From: Colimorpha sp045597945 | GTDB taxonomy: Bacteria; Bacteroidota; Bacteroidia; Bacteroidales; P3 | Direction of reading: 5' to 3' | NCBI GenBank assembly: GCA_045597945.1 | Contig: JAZLLD010000078.1 | Coordinates: 1-39,387 of the forward strand | Length of the DNA stretch: 39,387 bases | Shown: positions 25,249-32,637 of the stretch, in pieces | Layout of the letters: every line of letters begins with the position of its first letter | How positions within the stretch are numbered: the first letter of the stretch is position 1 | Translations under genes and position numbers: made by a program | Notes under the pieces: generated by a model | Told to the model about the DNA's origin: nothing | The model's input: the letters and a program-made list of their open reading frames with translations, nothing else | Databases searched by the model: none

Positions 25249-26847
25249 CTACCTTTTACCTCCAGATTCAAATGTGGCCACGAACCTCATATCCGAAAGC
25301 AATTCCACATGTCTTGGGTTATCAGTATTTCCGTCTTGCCAAGACACAAAACGACAACCCTGATTGGGAATGGCAGCAATCTCAACTTGCGTACCTTCCG
25401 GGAAAATTCCATTTCCGGAAACAGAACCGTTTCTCTGATTACCAGAAGCCACCGTCAAGGTTCTGTAGGTAGGATTAACCATGACATCAACATGAATGGT
25501 GTCACGCATAATAATATAATTGTATACTGTATCATGATAAGTAATAAAAGTAGTATCGCCAACAAACACAGTATCACCCGGTAATGGGGCTCCGAAAGAG
25601 GCTGTTATAGCGGTATCACTAGACAAAGAAACCCAACGTGGATTATCTGAAACGCCGTCGCTCCATTGCCTGAAAACATAACCAGTGTTAGCCAATGCAA
25701 AAATCAATGTAGTATTGGTACAAGTTGGGGGAATGACCACATTGGCTTGACCCTGCGACTGGTTATCCGAAGATACAGCAATCGTATAAGACTCAGGCTC
25801 AACAAAGTTTGACAGCGACCTGCCCCAGCGAAGCAAATACAAATGTCCACTTCCGCATGGGACATACACAGGGACATTTTGATTCACTCTTCTGAAATGA
25901 CGAATTCCTGAAAGGACAGGAGGCACATCTCCTTCACAGTAAATAGAGTTCAAACCTATACAACCTTCAAAGGCTGAACCATTTATAGTATCCACAGAAC
26001 TAGGAATGGTGATAGTTGCAAGGCTACTGCAACCTATAAAAGCAGAATTTCCGATCAAAGACACGGAATTGGGAATTGACACACTTGTAAGGCTGACACA
26101 GTCAGCAAAAGTTCTATTTGCAATTGAATCAACCGACCCAAGAATCGTCACACTGACGAGACTTGAGCAACCCTCGAACGCACTTTCCTCAATCAAAGAT
26201 ACCGTGCTAGGTATCAACACATTGACAAGACTAGTACATTCAAAAAAAGCAGACGCTCCAATTGACGTCACTGAATTTGAAATAGTCACACTCGCAAGAT
26301 TACTACAACCAATAAAAGTAGAATACTCTATTCTAGTTAACGAATTCGGCAAGGTCACACTCGTAAGACTTGTGCAATCAGAAAAAGCGCCATTACCAAT
26401 TTCTGTTATCGAACTTGGGAGCGACAAAGTAGAAAGACTGCTACAGAACGAGAAAGCACTACTACCGATTGTAGTCAAAGAATCGCCCATTATCACATTA
26501 GTGAGGCTTGTGCAGCTTTGGAAAACATACATTCCTATTGACGTCACCGAGTTGGGAAGGGTAACACTTGTAAGGTTGCTGCAATTTCTGAAAGCAGCAT
26601 ACTCCAACTCAGTCACAGCATACGTTATGCCATCCGACACAACTGTAGAAGGTATCACCAAATTACCTGTAGGCTCAACATATCCCGTATATGGATTTGA
26701 GAATGAGCCAGGACACGTAACCGATACATTATCTCCATTAATATTATAATATAGTGTCTGACCACTAGGCGCTACAGCACTAAAACTGAATGCCCATGAG
26801 GCCATGGCACTGAGGCACAAAGCCAACAAAATAATGCATTTTTTCAT
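25249..26847 (-). CDS. BspA-like leucine-rich-repeat surface protein, no sorting domain
   Basis: 532 residues. Signal peptide MKKCIILLALCLSAMASWA. Residues 92-298 are nine consecutive 23-residue BspA (Treponema pallidum-type, LRR_5) repeats, consensus LtsVtiPnSVtsIG-sAFegCss. Two InlB-B/Flg_new_2-like domains follow (about 355-410 with GYVFRQWSDGVSDNPRWVSL, and 465-530 with CRFVSWQDGNTDNPRHVEL), separated by a HDTVYNYIIMRDT linker. It ends abruptly at FESGGKR. The paralogue just upstream continues into a T9SS-type sorting domain that this protein lacks. BspA proteins bind fibronectin, fibrinogen or host cells in oral species; the target here is unknown. Confidence 0.92.
   Translation of the reverse strand: MKKCIILLALCLSAMASWAFSFSAVAPSGQTLYYNINGDNVSVTCPGSFSNPYTGYVEPTGNLVIPSTVVSDGITYAVTELEYAAFRNCSNLTSVTLPNSVTSIGMYVFQSCTSLTNVIMGDSLTTIGSSAFSFCSSLSTLSLPSSITEIGNGAFSDCTSLTSVTLPNSLTRIEYSTFIGCSNLASVTISNSVTSIGASAFFECTSLVNVLIPSTVSLIEESAFEGCSSLVSVTILGSVDSIANRTFADCVSLTSVSIPNSVSLIGNSAFIGCSSLATITIPSSVDTINGSAFEGCIGLNSIYCEGDVPPVLSGIRHFRRVNQNVPVYVPCGSGHLYLLRWGRSLSNFVEPESYTIAVSSDNQSQGQANVVIPPTCTNTTLIFALANTGYVFRQWSDGVSDNPRWVSLSSDTAITASFGAPLPGDTVFVGDTTFITYHDTVYNYIIMRDTIHVDVMVNPTYRTLTVASGNQRNGSVSGNGIFPEGTQVEIAAIPNQGCRFVSWQDGNTDNPRHVELLSDMRFVATFESGGKR
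25954..26574 (-). repeat. Nine 69-bp coding repeats (LRR_5)
   Basis: DNA encoding the nine 23-residue leucine-rich repeats of the first BspA-like protein. Units are diverged, not identical, so recombination between them should be modest. Confidence 0.85.
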
Positions 26848-26915
26848 AATAGCAATATTTAAAATTGTAGTTTCAAATAATTAAAAGCATATCATTATTA
26901 ATCAACATCCCGACA

Positions 26916-28463
26916 CTATAGCACCACAACCTTTACCGCAGGATGGTTACCTACTTGTACCATATATACGCCAGCCGACGGCATTCGACACACTAAGACA
27001 TTCGTGACACTACGCATTGTCCTAAGGCAACGCCCCACAGCATCAAACACTCTAACCAACTCACCCTCGGCCTCACTTACAACAATCTGTCCGCTCATCG
27101 TTGACACCCGGAAACTTTCTGTTGCAACTTCACCGATACCAACATTTGATTCTTCAAATACAGCGACAAAGGAAAGATCACCGGACATATCAACGGTTCT
27201 GGGATTGTCAACATTACCATCACGCCACTTAACAAAACGGTAGCCAGAATTAGGAATAGCTGCTATCTCCACCCAGGCACCTTCAGGGAACCGCCCACTT
27301 CCTGCGGCAATTCCTTTATCCGCATTCTCCGTATTCACTGTCAGCGTCCGATAAGACAATTCTGTCACAATTGTATCATACACAGTATCATGAACAGAAA
27401 TATAATAATCAACCGTATGTCTAATTGTTATATATGCAGTATCGTTAACAACCACCATTTCGGTTGGATTATACTCCACAAAATTAGCCGTCAACACAGT
27501 ATCAACCATCAGCGAAACCCAGCGGGGATTATCTTGAACGCCATCGCTCCAATGGCTGAAAATATAACCCTCATAAGCTGTTGCCACAATAAAGGCATTA
27601 GCATTACTACAAGTAGGACGCACAAGTGTACTGGCTTCACCATGAGCTGCATTATCCGCCGACACTGTAATCGACAAGGGTACCGGTTCAATAAAATTCG
27701 ACATGCAGTCTCCCCAACGCGCCATGTACAACATTGTGCTTCCACAAGGGATGAAAATAGGTATGCTATTATTCACACCATCAAAGACATGCGTTCCTCC
27801 TAAAGTCGGAGCCAAACTTCTATCACTGAAAATTGAATCCAAATGCATGCAATTGTTAAAAGCATAATCGCCAATTGAAACCAGTGAATTTGGAATATAT
27901 ACATTTGACAAGTTTCTACACTCCGCATAAACATAATTGCCTATTGCCGTTACCGAATTAGGCAGCTCCACCTCAGTGAAATTCGAACAACCTCTAAACG
28001 CATAATTTCCTATTGTCGTCACGGAGTTTGGAATTGTCACATTTTCAAGGTTATAACATTTAGAAAATGCATAATTTGCAATTGTCACCACTGAATTCGG
28101 AATCACCACACTCGAAAGCGTGTCACAATTGGAAAACGCATGAATATCAATATGCGTGACACTGTTAGGAATAACCACACTCGAAAGTCCTGTACAAGAA
28201 CTAAAAGCATATGTACCAATTCCAACCACAGAATATGTATTATTACTCCACTCTACTGTAGACGGAATAATCAAACTTCCGGATGGCTTCGGCACTCCCG
28301 CATAAGGTTCACTTTCGGAACCGGCATAAGTGACCACTGCTCCCGAATTAGTAATATTGAAATACAGGGTCTGCCCACTTTGCACCACAACACTGAAATC
28401 ATGTGCACCTGAGGCTAATACACCGAGGCAGAATGCAAATATTAAAATACATTTTTTCATCAT
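26916..28463 (-). CDS. BspA-like leucine-rich-repeat surface protein with T9SS-type sorting domain
   Basis: 515 residues. Two adjacent ATGs (28463, 28460) precede signal peptide MKKCILIFAFCLGVLASGA. Five 23-residue LRR_5 repeats at 93-207, then two InlB-B-like domains (YIFSHWSDGVQDNPRWVSL and YRFVKWRDGNVDNPRTVDM). The C-terminal 70 residues (ESFRVSTMSGQIVV, LVRVFDAVGRCLRTM, MPSAGVYMVQVGNHPAVKVVVL) match the type A T9SS sorting domain, which directs export across the outer membrane and surface attachment. Same architecture as the downstream paralogue 68 nt away, but four fewer repeats and an intact C-terminus. Confidence 0.93.
   Translation of the reverse strand: MMKKCILIFAFCLGVLASGAHDFSVVVQSGQTLYFNITNSGAVVTYAGSESEPYAGVPKPSGSLIIPSTVEWSNNTYSVVGIGTYAFSSCTGLSSVVIPNSVTHIDIHAFSNCDTLSSVVIPNSVVTIANYAFSKCYNLENVTIPNSVTTIGNYAFRGCSNFTEVELPNSVTAIGNYVYAECRNLSNVYIPNSLVSIGDYAFNNCMHLDSIFSDRSLAPTLGGTHVFDGVNNSIPIFIPCGSTMLYMARWGDCMSNFIEPVPLSITVSADNAAHGEASTLVRPTCSNANAFIVATAYEGYIFSHWSDGVQDNPRWVSLMVDTVLTANFVEYNPTEMVVVNDTAYITIRHTVDYYISVHDTVYDTIVTELSYRTLTVNTENADKGIAAGSGRFPEGAWVEIAAIPNSGYRFVKWRDGNVDNPRTVDMSGDLSFVAVFEESNVGIGEVATESFRVSTMSGQIVVSEAEGELVRVFDAVGRCLRTMRSVTNVLVCRMPSAGVYMVQVGNHPAVKVVVL
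27843..28187 (-). repeat. Five 69-bp coding repeats (LRR_5)
   Basis: DNA for the five 23-residue repeats of the second BspA-like protein. The core IPNSV-tIgnYAF is more uniform than in the paralogue, suggesting more recent duplication or homogenisation. Confidence 0.85.
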
Positions 28464-28835
28464 ATACTTTACATTAATTTATTGATTCAATTTATATTTG
28501 AGTAGTCTGATTCCTTTGTTTTTATATTATCATTTATAATCACGAAACAACTTTCCACATTAATCCTTAACTAATAATAAACGGAAAGTTGCTTATTTGT
28601 TGTGAGACCAATGAAGATTTAACTTTTTTTAACCCAAATTGGACCCCCAAAAAAAGAATCTATGGCCTTACGGATCTAAAAGCCTCGAGAAAGAGCAGTG
28701 CAATAGCCATTCTCATAATCAAAAAGACAACTTGGGACAAATTTGTCTTGGCAAAAAAGAAACGCACCCATAACAAAATGCATCACCAATATTGTCAGCA
28801 AGATGCAATATAAAAACTTGTAATGGACAGGACTT
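28464..28835. other. Intergenic region between BspA-like gene and candidate RNA
   Basis: About 370 AT-rich nt, presumed upstream region of the minus-strand BspA pair. It contains the inverted repeat CAACTTTCC (28548-28556) / GGAAAGTTG (28583-28591) with a 26-nt spacer, about 85 nt before the start codon. No TAnnTTTG core was found on the minus strand and no gene is visible. Confidence 0.5.
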
Positions 28836-28982
28836 CCCTGCCCAAAGTTCAACTTCTTGGCGGCCCGGCGAGAGCCCGGTGAAGACCCAGTGCAGGTCCG
28901 CTCATTATACGGGGTTTGCAAACATATAGAGTGCCCTTTGGCGCGGAACTAGGCCGGGCAAGAATAAGCACTTCGGGGCGAG
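28836..28982. ncRNA. Candidate structured non-coding RNA upstream of ffh
   Basis: A sharply GC-rich block inside AT-rich spacer. Nested long-range pairing gives a rod-like fold: GCCC+AAGT (28840-28848) with ACTT+GGGC (28970-28979); GCCCGGC (28863-28869) with GCCGGGC (28953-28959), extended by CTT/AAG; and TCCGC (28897-28901) with GCGGA (28943-28947). Local hairpins GACC/GGTC and GTGCC/GGCGC are alternatives. A 5' hairpin GGACAGG/CCTGCCC flanks it (28825-28842). Strand is uncertain: GTGCC/GGCGC pairs better on plus, whereas the flanking hairpin plus a TTTTT run (28812-28816) looks like a minus-strand terminator. It lacks SRP, RNase P or tmRNA signatures; a 6S-type RNA is possible. Confidence 0.5.
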
Positions 28983-29063
28983 AAAATTTCTTTCCGGATG
29001 CATCATAATAAGAATTATATTACAAAAAGGGAAATAAAAATTGCGCATATCGAAAAAAAAATG

Positions 29064-29071
29064 TAATTTTG
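29064..29071 (+). promoter_or_regulatory. -7 element of ffh
   Basis: TAATTTTG followed by C at 29064-29071, 26 nt before the ffh ATG. The -33 region has only TTGC (29041-29044), at about the right distance. Confidence 0.6.
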
Positions 29072-29097
29072 CATAATAATAATAGTGACGAAAAGTT

Positions 29098-30423
29098 ATG
29101 TTTGAAAGTATTAGTAGCAAGATAGAGAAAGCGTTACACACGCTGCGAGGAAAAGGAAGTATTACCGATATTAATATCGCTGAGACCGTCAAGGAGGTGC
29201 GCAAGGCACTTTTGGACGCCGACGTCAGCTACCCTATTGCCAAGGAATTCACCGACAAGGTGAAGGCTGAGGCTTTGGGCCGCAACGTAATCCAGAGCAT
29301 CGAGCCCGGCCAGTTGATGGTGAAGATTGTTCACGAGAAGCTGACCGAACTCATGGGCAGCGAAGCCGTGGACATCAACGCCAAGGGGCAGCCCGCCGTA
29401 ATCCTGATTGCCGGTCTGCAAGGCTCGGGTAAGACCACCTTCAGCGCCAAACTGGCTTACTATTTGAAGAATAAGAAGGGCAAGAGCGTGATGCTGGTGG
29501 CCGGCGACGTTTACCGTCCCGCTGCTATCAGCCAGCTGCAGACCCTCGGCGAGCAGATCCAGGTGCCCGTATTCACCGAAGAAGGCAACCAGAACCCGCT
29601 GGACATTGCCGAGAAGGCTATTCGCGAGGCCAAGGCCAAGAGTGTCAATGTTGTAATCGTTGATACCGCCGGCCGCTTGGCTGTTGATGAGGAGATGATG
29701 AATGAGATTTCCAGCCTCAAACAGCACCTCAACCCACAGGAGACCCTCTTCGTGGTCGACTCCATGACTGGCCAGGATGCCGTGAACACAGCCAAGGCCT
29801 TCAACGATCGCATTGATTTCGATGGCGTTGTGCTCACCAAATTGGACGGCGACACCCGCGGCGGTGCGGCCCTTACCATCCGCTACTCAGTGCAGAAACC
29901 CATCAAGTTCGTGGGTATCGGCGAGAAGATGGACGCCCTCGATGTTTTCCACCCCGACCGCATGGCCAGCCGTATCTTGGGCATGGGCGACGTGGTATCG
30001 CTGGTGGAACGCGCTCAAGAACAATACGATGAGGCTGAGGCTCGCAAGATTCAGAAGCGACTCATCCACAACGAATATAACTTTGAAGACTTCCTGTCGC
30101 AAGTCGGCCAAATCAAAAAGATGGGCAGCATGAAAGACCTCATCGGCATGATTCCCGGCATGGACAAGGTGACCAAGGACATCGAGATAGGCGACGACGC
30201 ATTCGTGCCCATCGAGTCGATGATCAGCAGCATGACCCCCTATGAGCGCCGCAACCCCAGCTGCTTGAACGGCAGCCGCAAGCAGCGTATCGCAGCCGGT
30301 AGCGGCCGCAGCATTCAGGACGTGAACCGCTTCATCAAGCAGTTTGAAGAGACCCGCAAAATGATGAAGATGGTCAGCACCAAGGGCAAGCTGCCTCAGA
30401 TTCCTAAACGCAAGAGAAGATAA
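29098..30423 (+). CDS. ffh: Signal recognition particle protein Ffh (SRP54)
   Basis: 441 residues. GTPase that, with 4.5S RNA, recognises signal sequences on nascent membrane proteins and delivers ribosomes to FtsY. N domain (1-90) with MFESISSKIEKALHTLRGKGSITD; G domain with GLQGSGKTTFSAKLA, RPAAISQLQTLG, DTAGRL, TKLDGD and GIGEKMDALDVFHPDR; M domain (about 300-441) with MGSMKDLIGMIPG and the RNA-binding RKQRIAAGSGRSIQDVN. Complete. The folD gene follows 92 nt later without a visible terminator. Confidence 0.98.
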   Translation: MFESISSKIEKALHTLRGKGSITDINIAETVKEVRKALLDADVSYPIAKEFTDKVKAEALGRNVIQSIEPGQLMVKIVHEKLTELMGSEAVDINAKGQPAVILIAGLQGSGKTTFSAKLAYYLKNKKGKSVMLVAGDVYRPAAISQLQTLGEQIQVPVFTEEGNQNPLDIAEKAIREAKAKSVNVVIVDTAGRLAVDEEMMNEISSLKQHLNPQETLFVVDSMTGQDAVNTAKAFNDRIDFDGVVLTKLDGDTRGGAALTIRYSVQKPIKFVGIGEKMDALDVFHPDRMASRILGMGDVVSLVERAQEQYDEAEARKIQKRLIHNEYNFEDFLSQVGQIKKMGSMKDLIGMIPGMDKVTKDIEIGDDAFVPIESMISSMTPYERRNPSCLNGSRKQRIAAGSGRSIQDVNRFIKQFEETRKMMKMVSTKGKLPQIPKRKRR

Positions 30424-30515
30424 GAAAATCGCCACAAAGGCGACACTAAATAAACTGATTCTCGGTTTGCGAGAGTGCAACAATTCGTAAACCTCAACTT
30501 ATAATAATAAAAGTA

Positions 30516-31397
30516 ATGGTTCAAATATTAGACGGCAAGGCCATGGCCCTGCAGATTAAAGACGAAATAGCTAACGAAGTACGCAAACTCACCGCTGCCG
30601 GCCACCGTGCGCCCCATTTAGCAGCAGTCATCGTGGGTGAGGACGGCGCTAGCCAGACTTACGTAGCCAACAAGGAGCGCTCAAGCAAGGAAGTGGGCTT
30701 CACCTCCTCGGTCTACCGCTTACCCGAGACTATCTCAGAAGAGAAACTGCTGGAAACCATCCATTTCATGAACAACGACCCTGAAATCGACGGCTTCATC
30801 ATCCAGCTTCCCTTGCCCAAGCACATCAACGAGCAGAACATCATCAACGCCATCTCTCCCGACAAGGATGTCGACGGCTTCACCGCCATCAATGTCGGTC
30901 GCATGGTGCTGGGCGAAGATGCCTATGTTCCCGCCACCCCCATGGGAGTCTGCACACTGCTGAAACGCTACGGCATCGAAACCGCAGGCAAACATTGCGT
31001 GGTGCTCGGCCGCAGCAACATCGTTGGCACCCCTGCCGCCAACCTGCTCTCACGCAAGGGCTTTGACTGCACCGTGACCATGTGCCACAGCAAGACGCAG
31101 AATCTGGCCGAAATCACCCGCCAGGCCGACATCCTGGTAGCAGCCATCGGCAAGCCCGAGTTTGTTACTGCCGACATGGTAAAGGACGGCGTTGTGCTGG
31201 TTGACGTAGGCATCCACCGCATTCCCGACGAAACCAAGAAGAGCGGCTACCGCATCATCGGCGATGTGAAGCACAGCGAAGTCGACGAGCACTGCTCCTG
31301 GACCACACCCGTGCCCGGCGGCGTAGGTCCCCTGACCATCTGCTCTCTGCTGGAAAATACCCTGAAAGCATACAAACGCAACAACAATATCCAGTAA
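30516..31397 (+). CDS. folD: Bifunctional methylene-THF dehydrogenase/cyclohydrolase
   Basis: 293 residues, normal for FolD. It interconverts 5,10-methylene-THF, 5,10-methenyl-THF and 10-formyl-THF with NADP, supplying one-carbon units for purines and, via methylene-THF, for PanB encoded elsewhere in the window. Signatures: VGEDGASQTYVANKERSSKEVG (catalytic Tyr, Lys), DGFIIQLPLPKHIN, SPDKDVDGFTAINVG, PATPMGVCTLLKRYGIE, the nucleotide loop VVLGRSNIVGTPAANLL and TPVPGGVGPLTICSLLENT. Strong terminator directly after the gene. Confidence 0.98.
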   Translation: MVQILDGKAMALQIKDEIANEVRKLTAAGHRAPHLAAVIVGEDGASQTYVANKERSSKEVGFTSSVYRLPETISEEKLLETIHFMNNDPEIDGFIIQLPLPKHINEQNIINAISPDKDVDGFTAINVGRMVLGEDAYVPATPMGVCTLLKRYGIETAGKHCVVLGRSNIVGTPAANLLSRKGFDCTVTMCHSKTQNLAEITRQADILVAAIGKPEFVTADMVKDGVVLVDVGIHRIPDETKKSGYRIIGDVKHSEVDEHCSWTTPVPGGVGPLTICSLLENTLKAYKRNNNIQ

Positions 31398-31419
31398 GCC
31401 GATATCATTCAAAACATAC

Positions 31420-31449
31420 AATGGCCATCAGTCCGATGGCCATTTTTTT
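31420..31449 (+). terminator. Intrinsic terminator of folD
   Basis: 10-bp perfect stem AATGGCCATC (31420-31429) / GATGGCCATT (31435-31444), 5-nt loop, followed by a run of T to 31449. Confidence 0.93.
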
Positions 31450-31937
31450 ATTAGCAAACTCTCTTACCTTTTCCTCCAGCACAACAAGCCCATCAATATG
31501 CCACAAACTCCAGCTTGAGATTCCGCATTAGGCAAATACCCCGAGAAACTTAGATTGTAGACTGTATTTCTCTTGAGAAGAGGCTCTTTTGCGCTTCAAC
31601 CAGCTTATACTGCGCAACCAACACATTACAATCCAACCTCATACAACCCATACTTTCTCCACCAGCGCAAAACATTTCTGTTCAAACCAACCTCATTAAA
31701 GCCTCCACAACTTCACCCAAGCATCGCCCTAACTTCGCTCGTTTTACCTTATTTATACTATAGTTATACTATATTTATTCTATTATATATAGGATAAATA
31801 TAGTATAAATAAGGTATAAATATAGGATAAGGAACGGGGGAAGGACGGGTTTAGGGCAGTGTTGTGGGGCCGCAAAACTGGAATAACCGCAACCTATGAA
31901 ATGTTTGACAGATGCTCAGATTGATTGGAATGAGGGC
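31450..31937. other. Convergent intergenic region containing array copy B
   Basis: Nearly 490 nt between two terminators of convergent genes. The only recognisable content is the 11-bp-unit inverted-repeat array and its conserved flanks (about 31715-31870). The 74-codon plus frame at 31573-31797 runs into the array and looks spurious. Confidence 0.65.
31742..31840 (+). repeat. 11-bp-unit inverted-repeat array, copy B (most regular)
   Basis: Left arm 11-mers TTTTACCTTAT, TTATACTATAG, TTATACTATAT, TTATTCTATTA (31742-31785), centre TATATA (31786-31791), right arm GGATAAATATA, GTATAAATAAG, GTATAAATATA, GGATAAGGAAC (31792-31835), then GGGGG. Four units per arm, pairing in register. It matches the reverse complement of copy C almost base for base through the right arm, and the flanks beyond (TTCxCCCAAGC and TTCGCT before the left arm, an ACGGG/GCGGG stretch after the right) are shared too. 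Confidence 0.93.
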
Positions 31938-31980
31938 AAAAAAAAGCAGAAGGACCGCAGCATTGCAGTCCTTCTGCTTT
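31938..31980 (-). terminator. Terminator of the minus-strand lipoprotein gene
   Basis: 13-bp perfect stem AAAGCAGAAGGAC (31943-31955) / GTCCTTCTGCTTT (31968-31980), 12-nt loop. On the minus strand it is followed by a run of T (plus-strand A at 31938-31945). Confidence 0.92.
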
Positions 31981-32000
31981 TTATATATTATTACAATATA

Positions 32001-32480
32001 TTACATATTGCGGGAGACACAGACCTTCACGCTAATGGTGCTGACCATGTCCTCAGGATCGAAACCATCAAGATCCTGGATGATGAAGGTAACCTGGCCC
32101 TGCTCCCATTCGAAACGGAGGTTCTCAGGAACGATAACACGGCCTACAGAACCATCATCGTTGGTAACATAAACCTCAAGGGGATAAACGAAAGGCATGG
32201 TGTTCCAAGCGCCGAGGTTGTGAGCCTGGTCGTAGACATTCCAAACAAAAGCCTGGACGGTGCCGTTGAAGAACACATCCCTGGTAATAGCGCTGATATC
32301 CTTGGTGCAATAGAGGTAGTTGTTGGCACCGGGGAGGTTTTCGCCTTCGTTGCGCGACCACTCAGCGGGAGTGATGTTGAACTGGTAGGTCTCAATCTGA
32401 GAGCCGTAATACTCTTTGGTGCAACCCGTGGTCAAAAGCACGAGCATCAGCATGGGGAGGATAAGTTTTTTCAGTTTCAT
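32001..32480 (-). CDS. Lipoprotein of unknown function
   Basis: 159 residues. Signal peptide with lipobox LLTTGCTK (Cys20). The mature part is predicted mostly beta (QIETYQFNITPAEW, VQAFVWNVYD, YPLEVYVTNDDGSVGRVIVPENLRFEWEQGQVTFIIQDLDG, STISVKVCVSRNM), resembling small outer-membrane-associated beta-sandwich lipoproteins common in Bacteroidales. I do not recognise a named domain. Monocistronic: -7 element at 32521-32528 and a strong terminator at 31938-31980. Confidence 0.88.
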   Translation of the reverse strand: MKLKKLILPMLMLVLLTTGCTKEYYGSQIETYQFNITPAEWSRNEGENLPGANNYLYCTKDISAITRDVFFNGTVQAFVWNVYDQAHNLGAWNTMPFVYPLEVYVTNDDGSVGRVIVPENLRFEWEQGQVTFIIQDLDGFDPEDMVSTISVKVCVSRNM

Positions 32481-32520
32481 GATAATTATATTTAATTGTT
32501 ATTATTCTTCTATCACGATG

Positions 32521-32528
32521 CAAAAATA
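32521..32528 (-). promoter_or_regulatory. -7 element of lipoprotein gene
   Basis: Minus strand TATTTTTG followed by C, 40 nt before the start codon. -33 box not clear. Confidence 0.6.
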
Positions 32529-32637
32529 CGTTATTTTTTCCTGTAAATTTCCTTTTCTAAAAAATATTTTTCCAAAACAGACGTCGCCCAGCAGCGACAA
32601 TCAATCCAAACAACTATTTGTCAGCGAATTACAAAAT

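Noticed and set aside
25954..28187. CRISPR-like periodicity in the BspA region
   Set aside because: The 69-bp period is coding (23-residue LRRs) with diverged units and no spacers.
28862..28980. Cobalamin riboswitch, SRP RNA or RNase P in the GC-rich block
   Set aside because: A CCGGTGAAG stretch recalls the B12 element but the other conserved boxes are missing and ffh is not a B12 gene. The SRP apical loop and RNase P conserved regions are absent.
28676..29204. Minus-strand open frames of 81 and 99 codons over the GC-rich block before ffh
   Set aside because: They cross the foldable block with composition changes at its edges and overlap the ffh start. More likely by-products of a conserved RNA.
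31573..31797. 74-codon plus frame upstream of array copy B
   Set aside because: It reads into the repeat array and has low-complexity content, with no promoter or homology cue.
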